From an uncultured Pedobacter sp. (GTDB lineage Bacteria; Bacteroidota; Bacteroidia; Sphingobacteriales; Sphingobacteriaceae), in NCBI RefSeq assembly GCF_913776295.1, contig NZ_CAJYOJ010000020.1, positions 1 to 46,048 on the forward strand: a DNA stretch of 46,048 nt, written 5' to 3'. Each line of letters begins with the position of its first letter. Position 1 is the stretch's first letter. A program made the position numbers and the translations under genes. Positions 33,209-41,996 of this stretch are shown piece by piece. Under the pieces are notes generated by a model. It was not told the DNA's origin. It was given only the letters and a program-made list of their open reading frames with translations, and did not search any database.

Positions 33209-34057
33209 TTAAATATACAAATTCTCCTGGATAGCCGGAATGATTCCACGTTCCCGGGCCAGTTTAAATAAAGTATCAACAGCTTTACGGCCTTCTTCGC
33301 CAAGGTTGATGCTATATTTATTTACATACAGTTCGATGTGTTTGTACATCACACTTTCTTCCATGGCCTGTGCATGCTGGCGGATAAAGTCGATACCCGA
33401 TTTTGGATGTGCGAAAGCAAATTCAACAGATTGGCGGATCAGGCGGTTTACCTTTAACTGTATTTCGCGATCTAAATTCCGGTTAATTACAATGCCCCCC
33501 AATGGGATGGCGCAACCCGTTAGTTTTTCCCAATAATCGCCAAGATCAACGATTTTGGTTAAACCTTTATCCTGATAGGTAAACCTGTTCTCGTGAATAA
33601 TCAATCCCAGATCAATCTGTTCATCAAGTAAAGCGGATTCGATTTCTGAAAAAACGAGTTCCTGTTTGTTTTGTAGATGTGGATAAGCAATTCCCAACAA
33701 AAAATTCGCAGTAGTATACTTTCCGGGTATCCCGATTTCAAGTTCAGCGTTGGGGGTTTGGAGTTGAGGGTCATCCGGGCCTTCAAAATGCTTTTTGCTG
33801 ATTAGTAATGGGCCAACACCGAAACCCAGTGCACTGCCGGCATCTAACAAAGCATACTGGTTCGCTACGTAGGCAAATGCATGGAAACTTAACTTGGTGA
33901 TATCTAATTCGCCCCTGAGTGCCTTTTGGTTTAGCGTTTCAACATCATCATAAGAAACCTCAAATGTCAATCCTTCCGTATCAATCTTATGGTGGATAAG
34001 TGCGTCGAAAATAAAGGTATCATTAGGGCAGGGAGAAAATCCAAGTGTAAGTTTCAT
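33209..34057 (-). CDS. mqnD: 1,4-dihydroxy-6-naphthoate synthase (futalosine menaquinone pathway)
   Basis: A 282-residue MqnA/MqnD-family protein with the periplasmic-binding-protein-like fold. The N-terminus LTLGFSPCPNDTFIFDALIH and the segments GELDITKLSFHAFAYVANQY and SALGFGVGPLLISKK identify MqnD rather than MqnA. It converts cyclic dehypoxanthine futalosine to 1,4-dihydroxy-6-naphthoate. The menaquinone gene mqnB lies 114 bp upstream in the same orientation; the spacer carries a hairpin. mqnA and mqnC are not in the window. Confidence 0.93.
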   Translation of the reverse strand: MKLTLGFSPCPNDTFIFDALIHHKIDTEGLTFEVSYDDVETLNQKALRGELDITKLSFHAFAYVANQYALLDAGSALGFGVGPLLISKKHFEGPDDPQLQTPNAELEIGIPGKYTTANFLLGIAYPHLQNKQELVFSEIESALLDEQIDLGLIIHENRFTYQDKGLTKIVDLGDYWEKLTGCAIPLGGIVINRNLDREIQLKVNRLIRQSVEFAFAHPKSGIDFIRQHAQAMEESVMYKHIELYVNKYSINLGEEGRKAVDTLFKLARERGIIPAIQENLYI

Positions 34058-34092
34058 CTATTTATTTTTTTTCAGTTGTTAGATGGAGCCTT

Positions 34093-34124
34093 CGGCAATT
34101 AAAATAATTATTTTAATGGTGCCG
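34093..34124. repeat. Long hairpin in the mqnB-mqnD spacer
   Basis: CGGCA (34093-34097) / TGCCG (34120-34124) closes a perfect ATTAAAATAA / TTATTTTAAT inner stem (34098-34117) with a GG bulge. No T-tract follows directly on the minus strand. It may stabilise or separate the mqnB and mqnD messages. Confidence 0.6.
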
Positions 34125-34171
34125 AGTTCATCAATCAAAATTAAGTACTGTGGTAAACTAATCAGTCATAA

Positions 34172-34795
34172 TCAGTTCATTTCTCCGATAAAGGCAATGG
34201 CCCAGTCATTTAAGTTTTTAATGGCCAAACCAATTTTCCAGTTGTCTTTATTTCTCGGTTCTACATAATTAGAGATACTTCTGATCTGCAAGCCAGCGAT
34301 GTTTAGTTGTTTGCAGGCATAAAAAACAGCAGCGCCTTCCATGCTTTCGGTAGTCGGATTTAACCTTTTTATTAAGTTTTTAATGCTTTTTTCACTTCCC
34401 GTTACACAGTTCACGGTGATACCTCTTGCAATGGGGAGGTTAACGCCACTCCGTGTAGCAGAGGTATAGTAGCTCTCCCCAAAACCCAAATCACTGATGG
34501 TCAGAAATTCGTCTCCGTTTTCGGCGCCCAATTCGGCAAAAGTATCTTCGGTTATATTTAGTACGGTACCTAAGGCGATATCCTGATCGAAGCTGCCGGC
34601 AATGCCAAAATTTACCACGAGGTTGTATTTAGGTGAAAGATGTTTGCCCAGCGCAAAGGCTGTTGCTACCATCCCGACTCCGGTAATCAGCAGGTCGAAA
34701 TTTTTGCTTTCTACAAAATTACTGTCAGGTAAGTTAAAATGCTGGTAAAAGAAGCTGAGTTCGGCTTTTGTAGCAGCAACAACTAAAGTTTTCAT
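34172..34795 (-). CDS. mqnB: Futalosine hydrolase (nucleoside phosphorylase superfamily)
   Basis: A 207-residue MqnB-type hydrolase that cleaves futalosine or an equivalent to release hypoxanthine or adenine in menaquinone synthesis. The superfamily pattern is visible: LVVAATKAELSFF at the start, LLITGVGMVATAFALGKHL, VVNFGIAGSFDQDIALG, and the substrate-binding MEGAAVFYACKQLNI with Glu and the terminal RSISNYVEPR. It is oriented with mqnD downstream. Together they support a futalosine route rather than the MenFDHCEB route. Confidence 0.92.
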   Translation of the reverse strand: MKTLVVAATKAELSFFYQHFNLPDSNFVESKNFDLLITGVGMVATAFALGKHLSPKYNLVVNFGIAGSFDQDIALGTVLNITEDTFAELGAENGDEFLTISDLGFGESYYTSATRSGVNLPIARGITVNCVTGSEKSIKNLIKRLNPTTESMEGAAVFYACKQLNIAGLQIRSISNYVEPRNKDNWKIGLAIKNLNDWAIAFIGEMN

Positions 34796-34988
34796 CGAGT
34801 AAAGTTAAGGAAATAGGTGGAATGTAAAATGGAACATGGATGGGCAAGGCAAAATCGTTGTAGTTTGCTGAAAAAAATGTGTAATGGAAAATGAAACCCG
34901 GATAATGCAGGTGGATAGATTTCAGATGAATTTGGGCGAGCCACGTCTACCTCATTCATTATCCCTCTTCCATCATCCATTTTATACG

Positions 34989-34996
34989 TATATTTG
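34989..34996 (+). promoter_or_regulatory. -7 promoter element of the pterin-folE operon
   Basis: TATATTTG, exact TAnnTTTG, 17 bases before ATG 35014. The -33 element is unclear. Confidence 0.4.
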
Positions 34997-35013
34997 CATT
35001 TTATTTTATAGTA

Positions 35014-35424
35014 ATGATTTACATAACGAGAAAAGCATCATTTAATGCGGCACACAAATTGGCGCGTACCGACTGGGATGATGATAAAAACAATGAGGTT
35101 TATGGTAAATGTGCCAACCCTAACTGGCATGGCCATAACTATTGGTTATATGTTACCGTTAAGGGCGAAGTAAATCCGGAAACAGGTTTTCTGGTTGATC
35201 TGAAATGGCTTAAAGACGTCATGAATGACTATGTGGTGGATAAGGTTGATCATAAAAATTTAAATCTTGATGTAGATTTTATGAAAGGTAAACTGGCTTC
35301 AACCGAAAACCTGGCCATCGAAATCTGGAAACAGCTTTGGGGTCCGATTGCGGAGAGCGGCGCGATTTTACATTGCGTAAAAATCTACGAAACCGAAAAT
35401 AATTTTGTTGAATACTTTGGTTAA
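35014..35424 (+). CDS. 6-pyruvoyl-tetrahydropterin synthase / QueD family protein
   Basis: 136 residues. Zinc ligands His14 (FNAAHKL), His39 and His41 (NWHGHNY) and catalytic Cys33 (YGKCANPN) are intact. The segments LKDVMNDYV, DHKNLNLDVDF and STENLAIEIWKQL follow the family. By memory the sequence around GKCANPNWHGHNY and the C-terminal KIYETENNFVEYFG looks closer to animal-type PTPS than to short E. coli QueD. It may act in tetrahydropterin or queuosine precursor synthesis from dihydroneopterin triphosphate, the product of FolE, encoded 12 bp downstream. Which pathway cannot be decided here. Confidence 0.88.
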   Translation: MIYITRKASFNAAHKLARTDWDDDKNNEVYGKCANPNWHGHNYWLYVTVKGEVNPETGFLVDLKWLKDVMNDYVVDKVDHKNLNLDVDFMKGKLASTENLAIEIWKQLWGPIAESGAILHCVKIYETENNFVEYFG

Positions 35425-35436
35425 AAACCTAAATTA

Positions 35437-36072
35437 ATGAGCAATAAAGACGTATTAAAAGGCGAATCGAGAGACGGTTATGTAAAAATAGACCGTTACA
35501 ACGAAGATAAAATTGAAGCTGTAGCTACGCATTATAAAGATATTCTTGGCCAGTTGGGAGAAAACCCGGAGCGGGAAGGTTTGTTAAAAACGCCTGAGCG
35601 TGTAGCTAAAGCATTGCAATATTTAACACATGGCTATGATTTAAAACCGGATGAAATCTTAAAATCGGCTATGTTTGAAGAGGATTACAGCCAAATGGTG
35701 GTCGTTAAAGATATCGAAGTATATTCGATGTGCGAACACCACATGCTGCCATTCTTCGGTAAAGCTCATATTGCTTATATTCCAAACGGGCATATTGTGG
35801 GTTTAAGTAAAATTCCACGCGTAGTTGATGCTTTTGCCCGCCGTTTACAGGTACAGGAACGCTTAACTAACGAAATCAGGGATTGTATCCAGAATACCCT
35901 CAGCCCAATGGGCGTTGCGGTTGTGATAGAATGCCGGCACTTATGCATGTCTATGCGGGGTGTACAAAAACAAAACTCGGTAACCACCACATCTGCCTTT
36001 ACCGGAACTTTTTTAAGTAATGATAAAACAAGAGCAGAGTTTTTGAGGTTAATTACCGCGAGTTTAGACTAA
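35437..36072 (+). CDS. folE: GTP cyclohydrolase I
   Basis: A 211-residue FolE that converts GTP to dihydroneopterin triphosphate, the first step of pterin, folate and queuosine synthesis. Motifs: [39 protein letters not shown] (zinc-binding Cys/His), [17 protein letters not shown] and [16 protein letters not shown] (second zinc Cys and the substrate-binding Arg/Gly loop). It follows the PTPS-like gene in the same orientation, most likely as an operon, and feeds it. The start ATG is 12 bp after the preceding stop. Confidence 0.97.
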   Translation: MSNKDVLKGESRDGYVKIDRYNEDKIEAVATHYKDILGQLGENPEREGLLKTPERVAKALQYLTHGYDLKPDEILKSAMFEEDYSQMVVVKDIEVYSMCEHHMLPFFGKAHIAYIPNGHIVGLSKIPRVVDAFARRLQVQERLTNEIRDCIQNTLSPMGVAVVIECRHLCMSMRGVQKQNSVTTTSAFTGTFLSNDKTRAEFLRLITASLD

Positions 36073-36148
36073 CCCCCATCCCCCTGGAGGGGGTACGGAT
36101 TTAACATAATTTTAATTAAATATTTAACTTCCCCTTTAGGGGATTAAG
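36071..36148. repeat. Paired C-run/G-run hairpins between folE and fabD
   Basis: CCCCC-TGGA-GGGGG (36080-36093) and CCCC-TTTA-GGGG (36131-36142) are two short GC hairpins of similar layout, about 40 bp apart. They fill most of the 78-bp spacer. The form is that of a Bacteroidota intergenic repeat and may modulate read-through into fabD. Confidence 0.5.
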
Positions 36149-36150
36149 GT

Positions 36151-37032
36151 ATGAAAGCATATATTTTTCCCGGACAGGGAGCACAGTTTGTTGGCATGGG
36201 CAAAGATCTTTACGAAAATCCCAAAGCAGCGGCGTTGTTTGAACAGGCCAACGAAATTATTGGTTTCCGCATTAGCGACATTATGTTCAGCGGAACAGAT
36301 GAAGAACTTAAACAAACCAATGTAACCCAGCCGGCCATCTTTTTACACTCGGTTATATTGGCAAAGGTTTTAGGTGATGATTTTAAGCCGGACATGGTTG
36401 CAGGTCACTCTTTAGGTGAGTTTTCAGCTTTAGTGGCGGCAAATGCACTAAGTTTTGAAGATGGATTAAAACTGGTTATTGCCCGTGCAAATGCGATGCA
36501 AAAAGCATGCGAGGCACAACCATCAACCATGGCAGCAATTTTAGGTTTAGCTGATGATGTGGTTGAGAAAATCTGTAAAGAAATTGATGCTGTAGTGGTA
36601 CCTGCAAATTACAACTGCCCGGGGCAATTGGTTATTTCGGGGAGTATAGAAGGAGTTGATCTGGCCTGCGCCAAATTAACTGAAGCCGGAGCTAAGCGGG
36701 CATTAAAATTAAACGTAGGTGGTGCATTTCACTCTCCTTTGATGGAGCCAGCAAAAATCGAATTACAGGCTGCTATTGAAGCCACCAACATCGCATCTCC
36801 AATTTGTCCTGTTTATCAAAATGTTGATGCGAAGCCATATACAGATCCAGCTGAAATAAAAGCCAATTTAATTAAACAATTAACCGGTGCCGTGCGTTGG
36901 ACACAGACGGTAGGTAACATGCTCGCCGATGGCGCAACTGAATTTGTAGAGGTTGGTCCAGGCAATGTATTGCAGGGATTGGTTAAAAAAGTAAGCCGTG
37001 AGGTACAGACAAGTAGTGCTGTTATTGCGTAA
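36151..37032 (+). CDS. fabD: Malonyl-CoA:ACP transacylase
   Basis: A 293-residue FabD that loads malonyl groups onto acyl carrier protein for fatty acid synthesis. The active site is intact: oxyanion region FPGQGAQFVGMGKDL, nucleophile Ser87 in VAGHSLGEFSAL, Arg in IARANAMQKAC, and catalytic His194 in GGAFHSPLM. It ends EVGPGNVLQGLVKKV. It is followed by a strong terminator. The other fab genes are not in the window. Confidence 0.96.
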   Translation: MKAYIFPGQGAQFVGMGKDLYENPKAAALFEQANEIIGFRISDIMFSGTDEELKQTNVTQPAIFLHSVILAKVLGDDFKPDMVAGHSLGEFSALVAANALSFEDGLKLVIARANAMQKACEAQPSTMAAILGLADDVVEKICKEIDAVVVPANYNCPGQLVISGSIEGVDLACAKLTEAGAKRALKLNVGGAFHSPLMEPAKIELQAAIEATNIASPICPVYQNVDAKPYTDPAEIKANLIKQLTGAVRWTQTVGNMLADGATEFVEVGPGNVLQGLVKKVSREVQTSSAVIA

Positions 37033-37055
37033 TTTATTCAAATAGAATATAATGC

Positions 37056-37092
37056 CAACGCCATAAACTCCAAGTTTATGGCGTTGTTTTTT
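37056..37092 (+). terminator. Rho-independent terminator of fabD
   Basis: CAACGCCATAAAC (37056-37068), TCCAA, GTTTATGGCGTTG (37074-37086): a perfect 13-bp stem, followed by TTTTTT. Confidence 0.92.
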
Positions 37093-37119
37093 ATCAATAT
37101 TTAATATCTTTATCCGTAG

Positions 37120-40100
37120 ATGAAAATGAGCTTTGGTATAAAAATAAGATTTCTATTGCTTGTTTTGGGCTGTTGCCTTATTGCAACTTCTATTTCGCTG
37201 AGTCGGTTCACGACCAGAAGTGAACTTTTAGAACACGATGCAGCAGAAATCCAGCAGAACCTTTTGCTTAAAGAAAAAGCCGTTCAGGCATTTTTGGCCA
37301 ATAAGCAAGAAGTGGCAAAAGCTAAACAGTTTCATTTAAATCCTAAAAATGCCCTTGATTTTATTACCTCCTATCGTGAGAGTAATGGAATAAACCTATT
37401 AACCTTTGAAAATAACCAGCTTAAGTTTTGGAGTACCTATAAGGTTTCTGAAATAGATCCGACCACCATAAAGGAAGGCAGTTCAGTGCTGTTTTTTTAT
37501 AACGGCTGGTACGAGGTCATTAAAAGTACGCAGGGCAATTTCAGTCTTGTTTTCCTGATCTCCATTCAATCTCAATATCCCTTTAAAGAAACAAAGTATT
37601 TTAAGAATGATATTGATCCCATTTTATCCAAAACAAAAATACTAACCTTTGCCTCTTTTACAGATAAGGATGTTTATGTCGTAAAAAACCTTGAGAATAA
37701 GTTTCTATTCGGATTAAAAGTAAAACCTGGCTATGCAGAAACCCATTATTCAGGTACGCAGTTATGGTTTTTCGTTGCAGGCATGTTGTGCATCTGCATG
37801 TTCTTCAATTCTTTAAGCTCATTCATTGCCAGACGTGGACATATTGCATGGGGGACCTTTTTGCTGTTATTTTTCTTTTTAACATTTAGGTTAACAGATC
37901 TGTATTATGGTTGGTTTAACCACAGGTTTAGCTTAGATCTGTTTGATCCGAGGATATACGCAGATAATTTCCTGATGCCTTCACTAGGCGATTTTCTGTT
38001 AAACGTAATCGCACTCACCTGGTTACTTTTGTTTATGTATAACCATAAGGAACAATATAAATTTCCGGAATGGATTAAGCGGAGTAAAATAATTGGAATT
38101 GTGATCCAGGCTGGGTTAATGGTGCTGATAGGTCGAATTGTTTGGGATACGGACGATATCTTTTTCGGGTTGATCTTTAACTCAAAAATTAATTTCGATA
38201 TCGTGAATATCCTTAAGCTTAGCGGTACCAGTTGGGTTGGGATTGTGATTTTATGTTTGGCCTGGTTCCAGATGTATCTGATCACCGCCGTTTCGGCAAC
38301 AGTAAGCGGTCAGTTAAACGTTAGCAATAAAGAACGGGTAATTATTTTCCTGATCGGTTTTACAGGCGTTTTTATCTATAAACTGGTAGTCGGTTTTAAT
38401 GCATTTTTTATTGTTTTTGCACTGGTATTATTTATAGTAGCCAGGGCTGTTTATTTAAAAGAAAAGAGCTTTTCAATCGGCATGTTTGCCATCGTATTTT
38501 TCTGTTTGGCTTTTAATACTTCAATTAAGTACACCAAATACAAAGACATTAAAGAGAGAAGTTTGCGCGAGCCTTTGGCCAGAAAAGTGCAGTCGTCAGA
38601 AGATCCGAATGCTATTGTTGCTTTAGGTGCTTTAGGCGATGAGATTGTTAAAGATAGTTTTCTGAAAAGTTATTATAGTCAAAACCGGAAGGGTAGTTAT
38701 GCGGTACTCAAAAATCATATTAAAGATTATCTGGATGGCTATTTAAGCCGATACGATTATCAGATTTATCCTTATGATAAACTTGGAGTAGCATTAGGGA
38801 ATGCTGATACGCCACCAATAAGCAAGTATAAAAATCTGGTAGAAGCCGGTTCTGTTAAAATTGATGGATCTAACTTTTTTTATCAGGTAAACAATACATT
38901 TGGTTATCAGGATTACTTTGGTATCATTTCGATAGTAGATAAGGGCAGCTTACTCGGCACATTGATTATCGAACTCCGGTCTAAGCCATATAATTATAAC
39001 AATCGGTTACCCGATCTTCTGGGTGATCAGAAATTGATCAAAGACGAAGATTTTAAAGGTTATTCTATCGCTTTATACAGCAACAATAAATTACTTAATC
39101 AGTCTGGAAATTATACCTATCCTTTAGATGGAAGCATTTTTAAAGGTAAAAAAGATGATTTTACAACGAGTAATGATGATGAACTTCACTACAGTCATTT
39201 AATTTACAAACCTACCAACAGCAAAATGGTTGTGATTAGTAAAGAGAAAGTAGGGTATATCGAACGCCTGGCTGCACTATCCTTTTTCTTTCTGATATTT
39301 ATCATCTTCTCTTTGTTGCTTTACGGATTGATTTGGTTGATTAAAAACCTTGATGACGATAAAGTAGGCTGGTTCAGCATCAATAGGTCTTTAATGATCA
39401 ATGCCAATAAGATTTTGTATAAAACAAGGATTCAGGTATCTATTGTATTAGCGGTGGTAGCCACACTCATTATTGTGGGTTGGGGAACATACTATTATAT
39501 GAACAATGAGTACCGTGGACAGCAAGATGCAATATTAAAAGATAAAATAAGGAAAGTTCAGCAGAATTTTGAAAAGCAGGTTTTTAGTAATGGCATTATT
39601 GAAAACGATGAAAATGCCGCAGCTGATTTTAACAATTTTGCCGATATCAATAATGCTGATTTGAATTTGTACGATCTGAGTGGCAACCTCATTATGACTA
39701 CCTATCCCAAACTTTATAATTATAAAATTATAGGTAAAAAAATGGGACCTAAAGCTTTCTTCTCATTGAATGGTTTACACCGCTCCGAATATATTAACCT
39801 AAAAGAGAACATGGGCAGTTTAATTTATGCTGCTGCTTATGCCCCCATCAGAAATGCCCAGAATAAAACAATCGCTTACATTGGTTTGCCTAACTACTCT
39901 AACGAGGAGGAGTATAGTGATAAACTTGCACTTTTTGTAAGTAACCTGATTAATCTTTATGCACTGGTATTTGTAGCTATTGGGGTATTGGCCGTATTTT
40001 TGGCCAATCAGATTACAAGCCCCTTAACTTTTATTCAGGAAAGTATCAGTAAAACCAAAATAGGGCAGAAAAACGAGCCCATTGTATGGCGAAGGCATGA

Positions 40101-40851
40101 TGAGATCGGTTCTTTGATTAAGGAATACAACCATATGATTGCTGCTTTGGAAGAGAGTGCGGTTAAGCTGGCCAGATCAGAACGGGAAAGTGCCTGGCGC
40201 GAAATGGCAAAACAAGTAGCTCACGAAATTAAAAATCCGCTGACACCTTTAAAATTGGGTGTTCAGTTATTAGAAAAATCGTGGAAAGAGAAAGATCCAA
40301 ATTTCGAACAGAAATTTAATAAGTTTAGTAAATCATTTATTGAACAGATTGATAGCCTTTCTAAAATTGCTTCTGAGTTTTCTAATTTCGCCAAAATGCC
40401 CGATACCAATCTGGAACGGCTTTCTTTGCTTCCCATAATCGAGCAGGCAAGGGAAGTATTTAAAAGTACCGAAAATGTCACCATTGATGTGCTGAACAAG
40501 AGCGAAAAGGGCATTACCATCCTGGCCGATCACGATCAGCTGCTCAGAACGTTTAATAACCTGCTTAAAAATGCGATAGAAGCTATAGATGAGGAATCAT
40601 TATGCTGTATTAGCATTATCGTATACGCAGATGCGAAAAATGCCTATATAGAAATAAAGGATAATGGAAAAGGAATACCACCTGCCCTGCAAGACAAAAT
40701 ATTTGTGCCGAATTTTACCACAAAAACATCGGGTACAGGTTTAGGTTTAGCTTTTGTTAAGCAGGCGGTAGAAAATGCCGGTGGTTCAGTTAAGTTTACC
40801 TCAATTAGCGGTTTAGGAACTACGTTCTATCTGAACTTCCCTTTGGCTTAA
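37120..40851 (+). CDS. NtrY-like membrane sensor histidine kinase
   Basis: A 1243-residue multi-pass kinase. It has an N-terminal helix (about 7-27), a first extracytoplasmic part, a block of about eight helices (about 215-450), a second sensing segment (about 460-710), further helices near 715, 775 and 945, then HAMP (about 950-1010) and the kinase core. The His lies at about 1034 in MAKQVAHEIKNPLTPLKLGV, typical of NtrY-like kinases, followed by NNLLKNAIEAID, DNGKGIPP, FTTKTSGTGLGLAFV. No response regulator follows. The length is well above the roughly 750 residues of classical NtrY because of the extra membrane block and sensing segment. Confidence 0.9.
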   Translation: MKMSFGIKIRFLLLVLGCCLIATSISLSRFTTRSELLEHDAAEIQQNLLLKEKAVQAFLANKQEVAKAKQFHLNPKNALDFITSYRESNGINLLTFENNQLKFWSTYKVSEIDPTTIKEGSSVLFFYNGWYEVIKSTQGNFSLVFLISIQSQYPFKETKYFKNDIDPILSKTKILTFASFTDKDVYVVKNLENKFLFGLKVKPGYAETHYSGTQLWFFVAGMLCICMFFNSLSSFIARRGHIAWGTFLLLFFFLTFRLTDLYYGWFNHRFSLDLFDPRIYADNFLMPSLGDFLLNVIALTWLLLFMYNHKEQYKFPEWIKRSKIIGIVIQAGLMVLIGRIVWDTDDIFFGLIFNSKINFDIVNILKLSGTSWVGIVILCLAWFQMYLITAVSATVSGQLNVSNKERVIIFLIGFTGVFIYKLVVGFNAFFIVFALVLFIVARAVYLKEKSFSIGMFAIVFFCLAFNTSIKYTKYKDIKERSLREPLARKVQSSEDPNAIVALGALGDEIVKDSFLKSYYSQNRKGSYAVLKNHIKDYLDGYLSRYDYQIYPYDKLGVALGNADTPPISKYKNLVEAGSVKIDGSNFFYQVNNTFGYQDYFGIISIVDKGSLLGTLIIELRSKPYNYNNRLPDLLGDQKLIKDEDFKGYSIALYSNNKLLNQSGNYTYPLDGSIFKGKKDDFTTSNDDELHYSHLIYKPTNSKMVVISKEKVGYIERLAALSFFFLIFIIFSLLLYGLIWLIKNLDDDKVGWFSINRSLMINANKILYKTRIQVSIVLAVVATLIIVGWGTYYYMNNEYRGQQDAILKDKIRKVQQNFEKQVFSNGIIENDENAAADFNNFADINNADLNLYDLSGNLIMTTYPKLYNYKIIGKKMGPKAFFSLNGLHRSEYINLKENMGSLIYAAAYAPIRNAQNKTIAYIGLPNYSNEEEYSDKLALFVSNLINLYALVFVAIGVLAVFLANQITSPLTFIQESISKTKIGQKNEPIVWRRHDEIGSLIKEYNHMIAALEESAVKLARSERESAWREMAKQVAHEIKNPLTPLKLGVQLLEKSWKEKDPNFEQKFNKFSKSFIEQIDSLSKIASEFSNFAKMPDTNLERLSLLPIIEQAREVFKSTENVTIDVLNKSEKGITILADHDQLLRTFNNLLKNAIEAIDEESLCCISIIVYADAKNAYIEIKDNGKGIPPALQDKIFVPNFTTKTSGTGLGLAFVKQAVENAGGSVKFTSISGLGTTFYLNFPLA

Positions 40852-40889
40852 AGCATAAAAAGAATAACTGTTTAATGAGGATGGGGGAA

Positions 40890-41792
40890 TTACCTTAACT
40901 CCAATTGTGCCTTGCCCATGGTATTACCATCTGCATATAAAATTACAGTATATATGCCTTTTATAAATGGCTTTGGGTTTGTCCAATCGATAACATAGGT
41001 ACTGTCATCATTATTGTAGTTAATAAAAATAGAATGGCTGAACTGCATATCCTGCCCGTCAGCCTCGAAATGGTTTAGCTCATTAGCAAGCAGGTTTCCT
41101 GCCGGATCAAATACCCGAAGATAAATGTTGTGATGCCCTTTTTCTGCTAGTTGGTTTGGTACAATGTTAAAGCGTACGCTTAACTTTTCGGCAGTAGATG
41201 ATTTGGTAACCTCCACTTTTTTGCCACTGGATTTTGTTCTGAATGCAATAATTTCGGCGGATTGTAACTTTAACGCTGCTGCCGTTTTCACTTTTGCATT
41301 TAAATTGGAATTCTCGTTCTCTAAGCTCGAAGCTTTATTGCTCATGTTTCTGAGCGAATTCTGTAAACTATCACGGCTGTTTTTTAGAAGGATATTGTCT
41401 TTCTGCAGCTGAATAATCTGATCATTGTAGTTCTTTACAAATGTTTTCAGTTCATTAATCTTTGCATTGGCCCGCTCGATCTCGGCCTGTGTAATCTGAT
41501 TCTTTTCTAAAGCTTGCTTTAATTCTTCGATTTTTGTACGGGCAAGCTTCTGCTCTTCAACAAGTTTCTCATTTAAATCAAGGTTCAATGCATTAACCTT
41601 ATCCAGTTCAACTTCTATCTTTTCTACCTCAAGCCGTAGTTTGTCTTTCTCAGAACTAATGGTAACAAATCTTTCATTTTGCTTTCGATCTTTAAAAAAC
41701 AAATAGGCATTAGTGCCAATTAAAGCAGCAATAACGATGACCAGGAAGTAAATTTTGTTTCTATCACCCTTATTAATCTTTTGTGGTTCCAT
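40890..41792 (-). CDS. Membrane-anchored coiled-coil protein
   Basis: 300 residues. One helix near the N-terminus (about 13-31) is followed by a long coiled coil (about 35-165) with regular Leu/Ile heptads and Asn/Glu/Lys faces. The C-terminal domain is predicted beta-rich (about 190-300, LSVRFNIVPNQLAEKG...YVIDWTNPKPF), like a small Ig-like module. No catalytic motif is seen. It could be a periplasmic spacer or envelope protein; the function is unknown. It is convergent with the NtrY-like kinase (38 bp between stops). Confidence 0.8.
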   Translation of the reverse strand: MEPQKINKGDRNKIYFLVIVIAALIGTNAYLFFKDRKQNERFVTISSEKDKLRLEVEKIEVELDKVNALNLDLNEKLVEEQKLARTKIEELKQALEKNQITQAEIERANAKINELKTFVKNYNDQIIQLQKDNILLKNSRDSLQNSLRNMSNKASSLENENSNLNAKVKTAAALKLQSAEIIAFRTKSSGKKVEVTKSSTAEKLSVRFNIVPNQLAEKGHHNIYLRVFDPAGNLLANELNHFEADGQDMQFSHSIFINYNNDDSTYVIDWTNPKPFIKGIYTVILYADGNTMGKAQLELR

Positions 41793-41996
41793 TTAATAAC
41801 ACTGTATCTTCTGTAAATTAATATACTTTTGTTCTCCATAGGTAAATGGGGTACACAATTAATTTTAGCAGGGCGTAAATTAAAATTTTTAATAAACTTA
41901 TAAGAGTTTTTAAAAAAAATCGTTTACTTGCTAATGTTCGATTTGTAGGCAAATCTACACAAACACATAACCTGAATAAAAATAAGACAAGAAATA

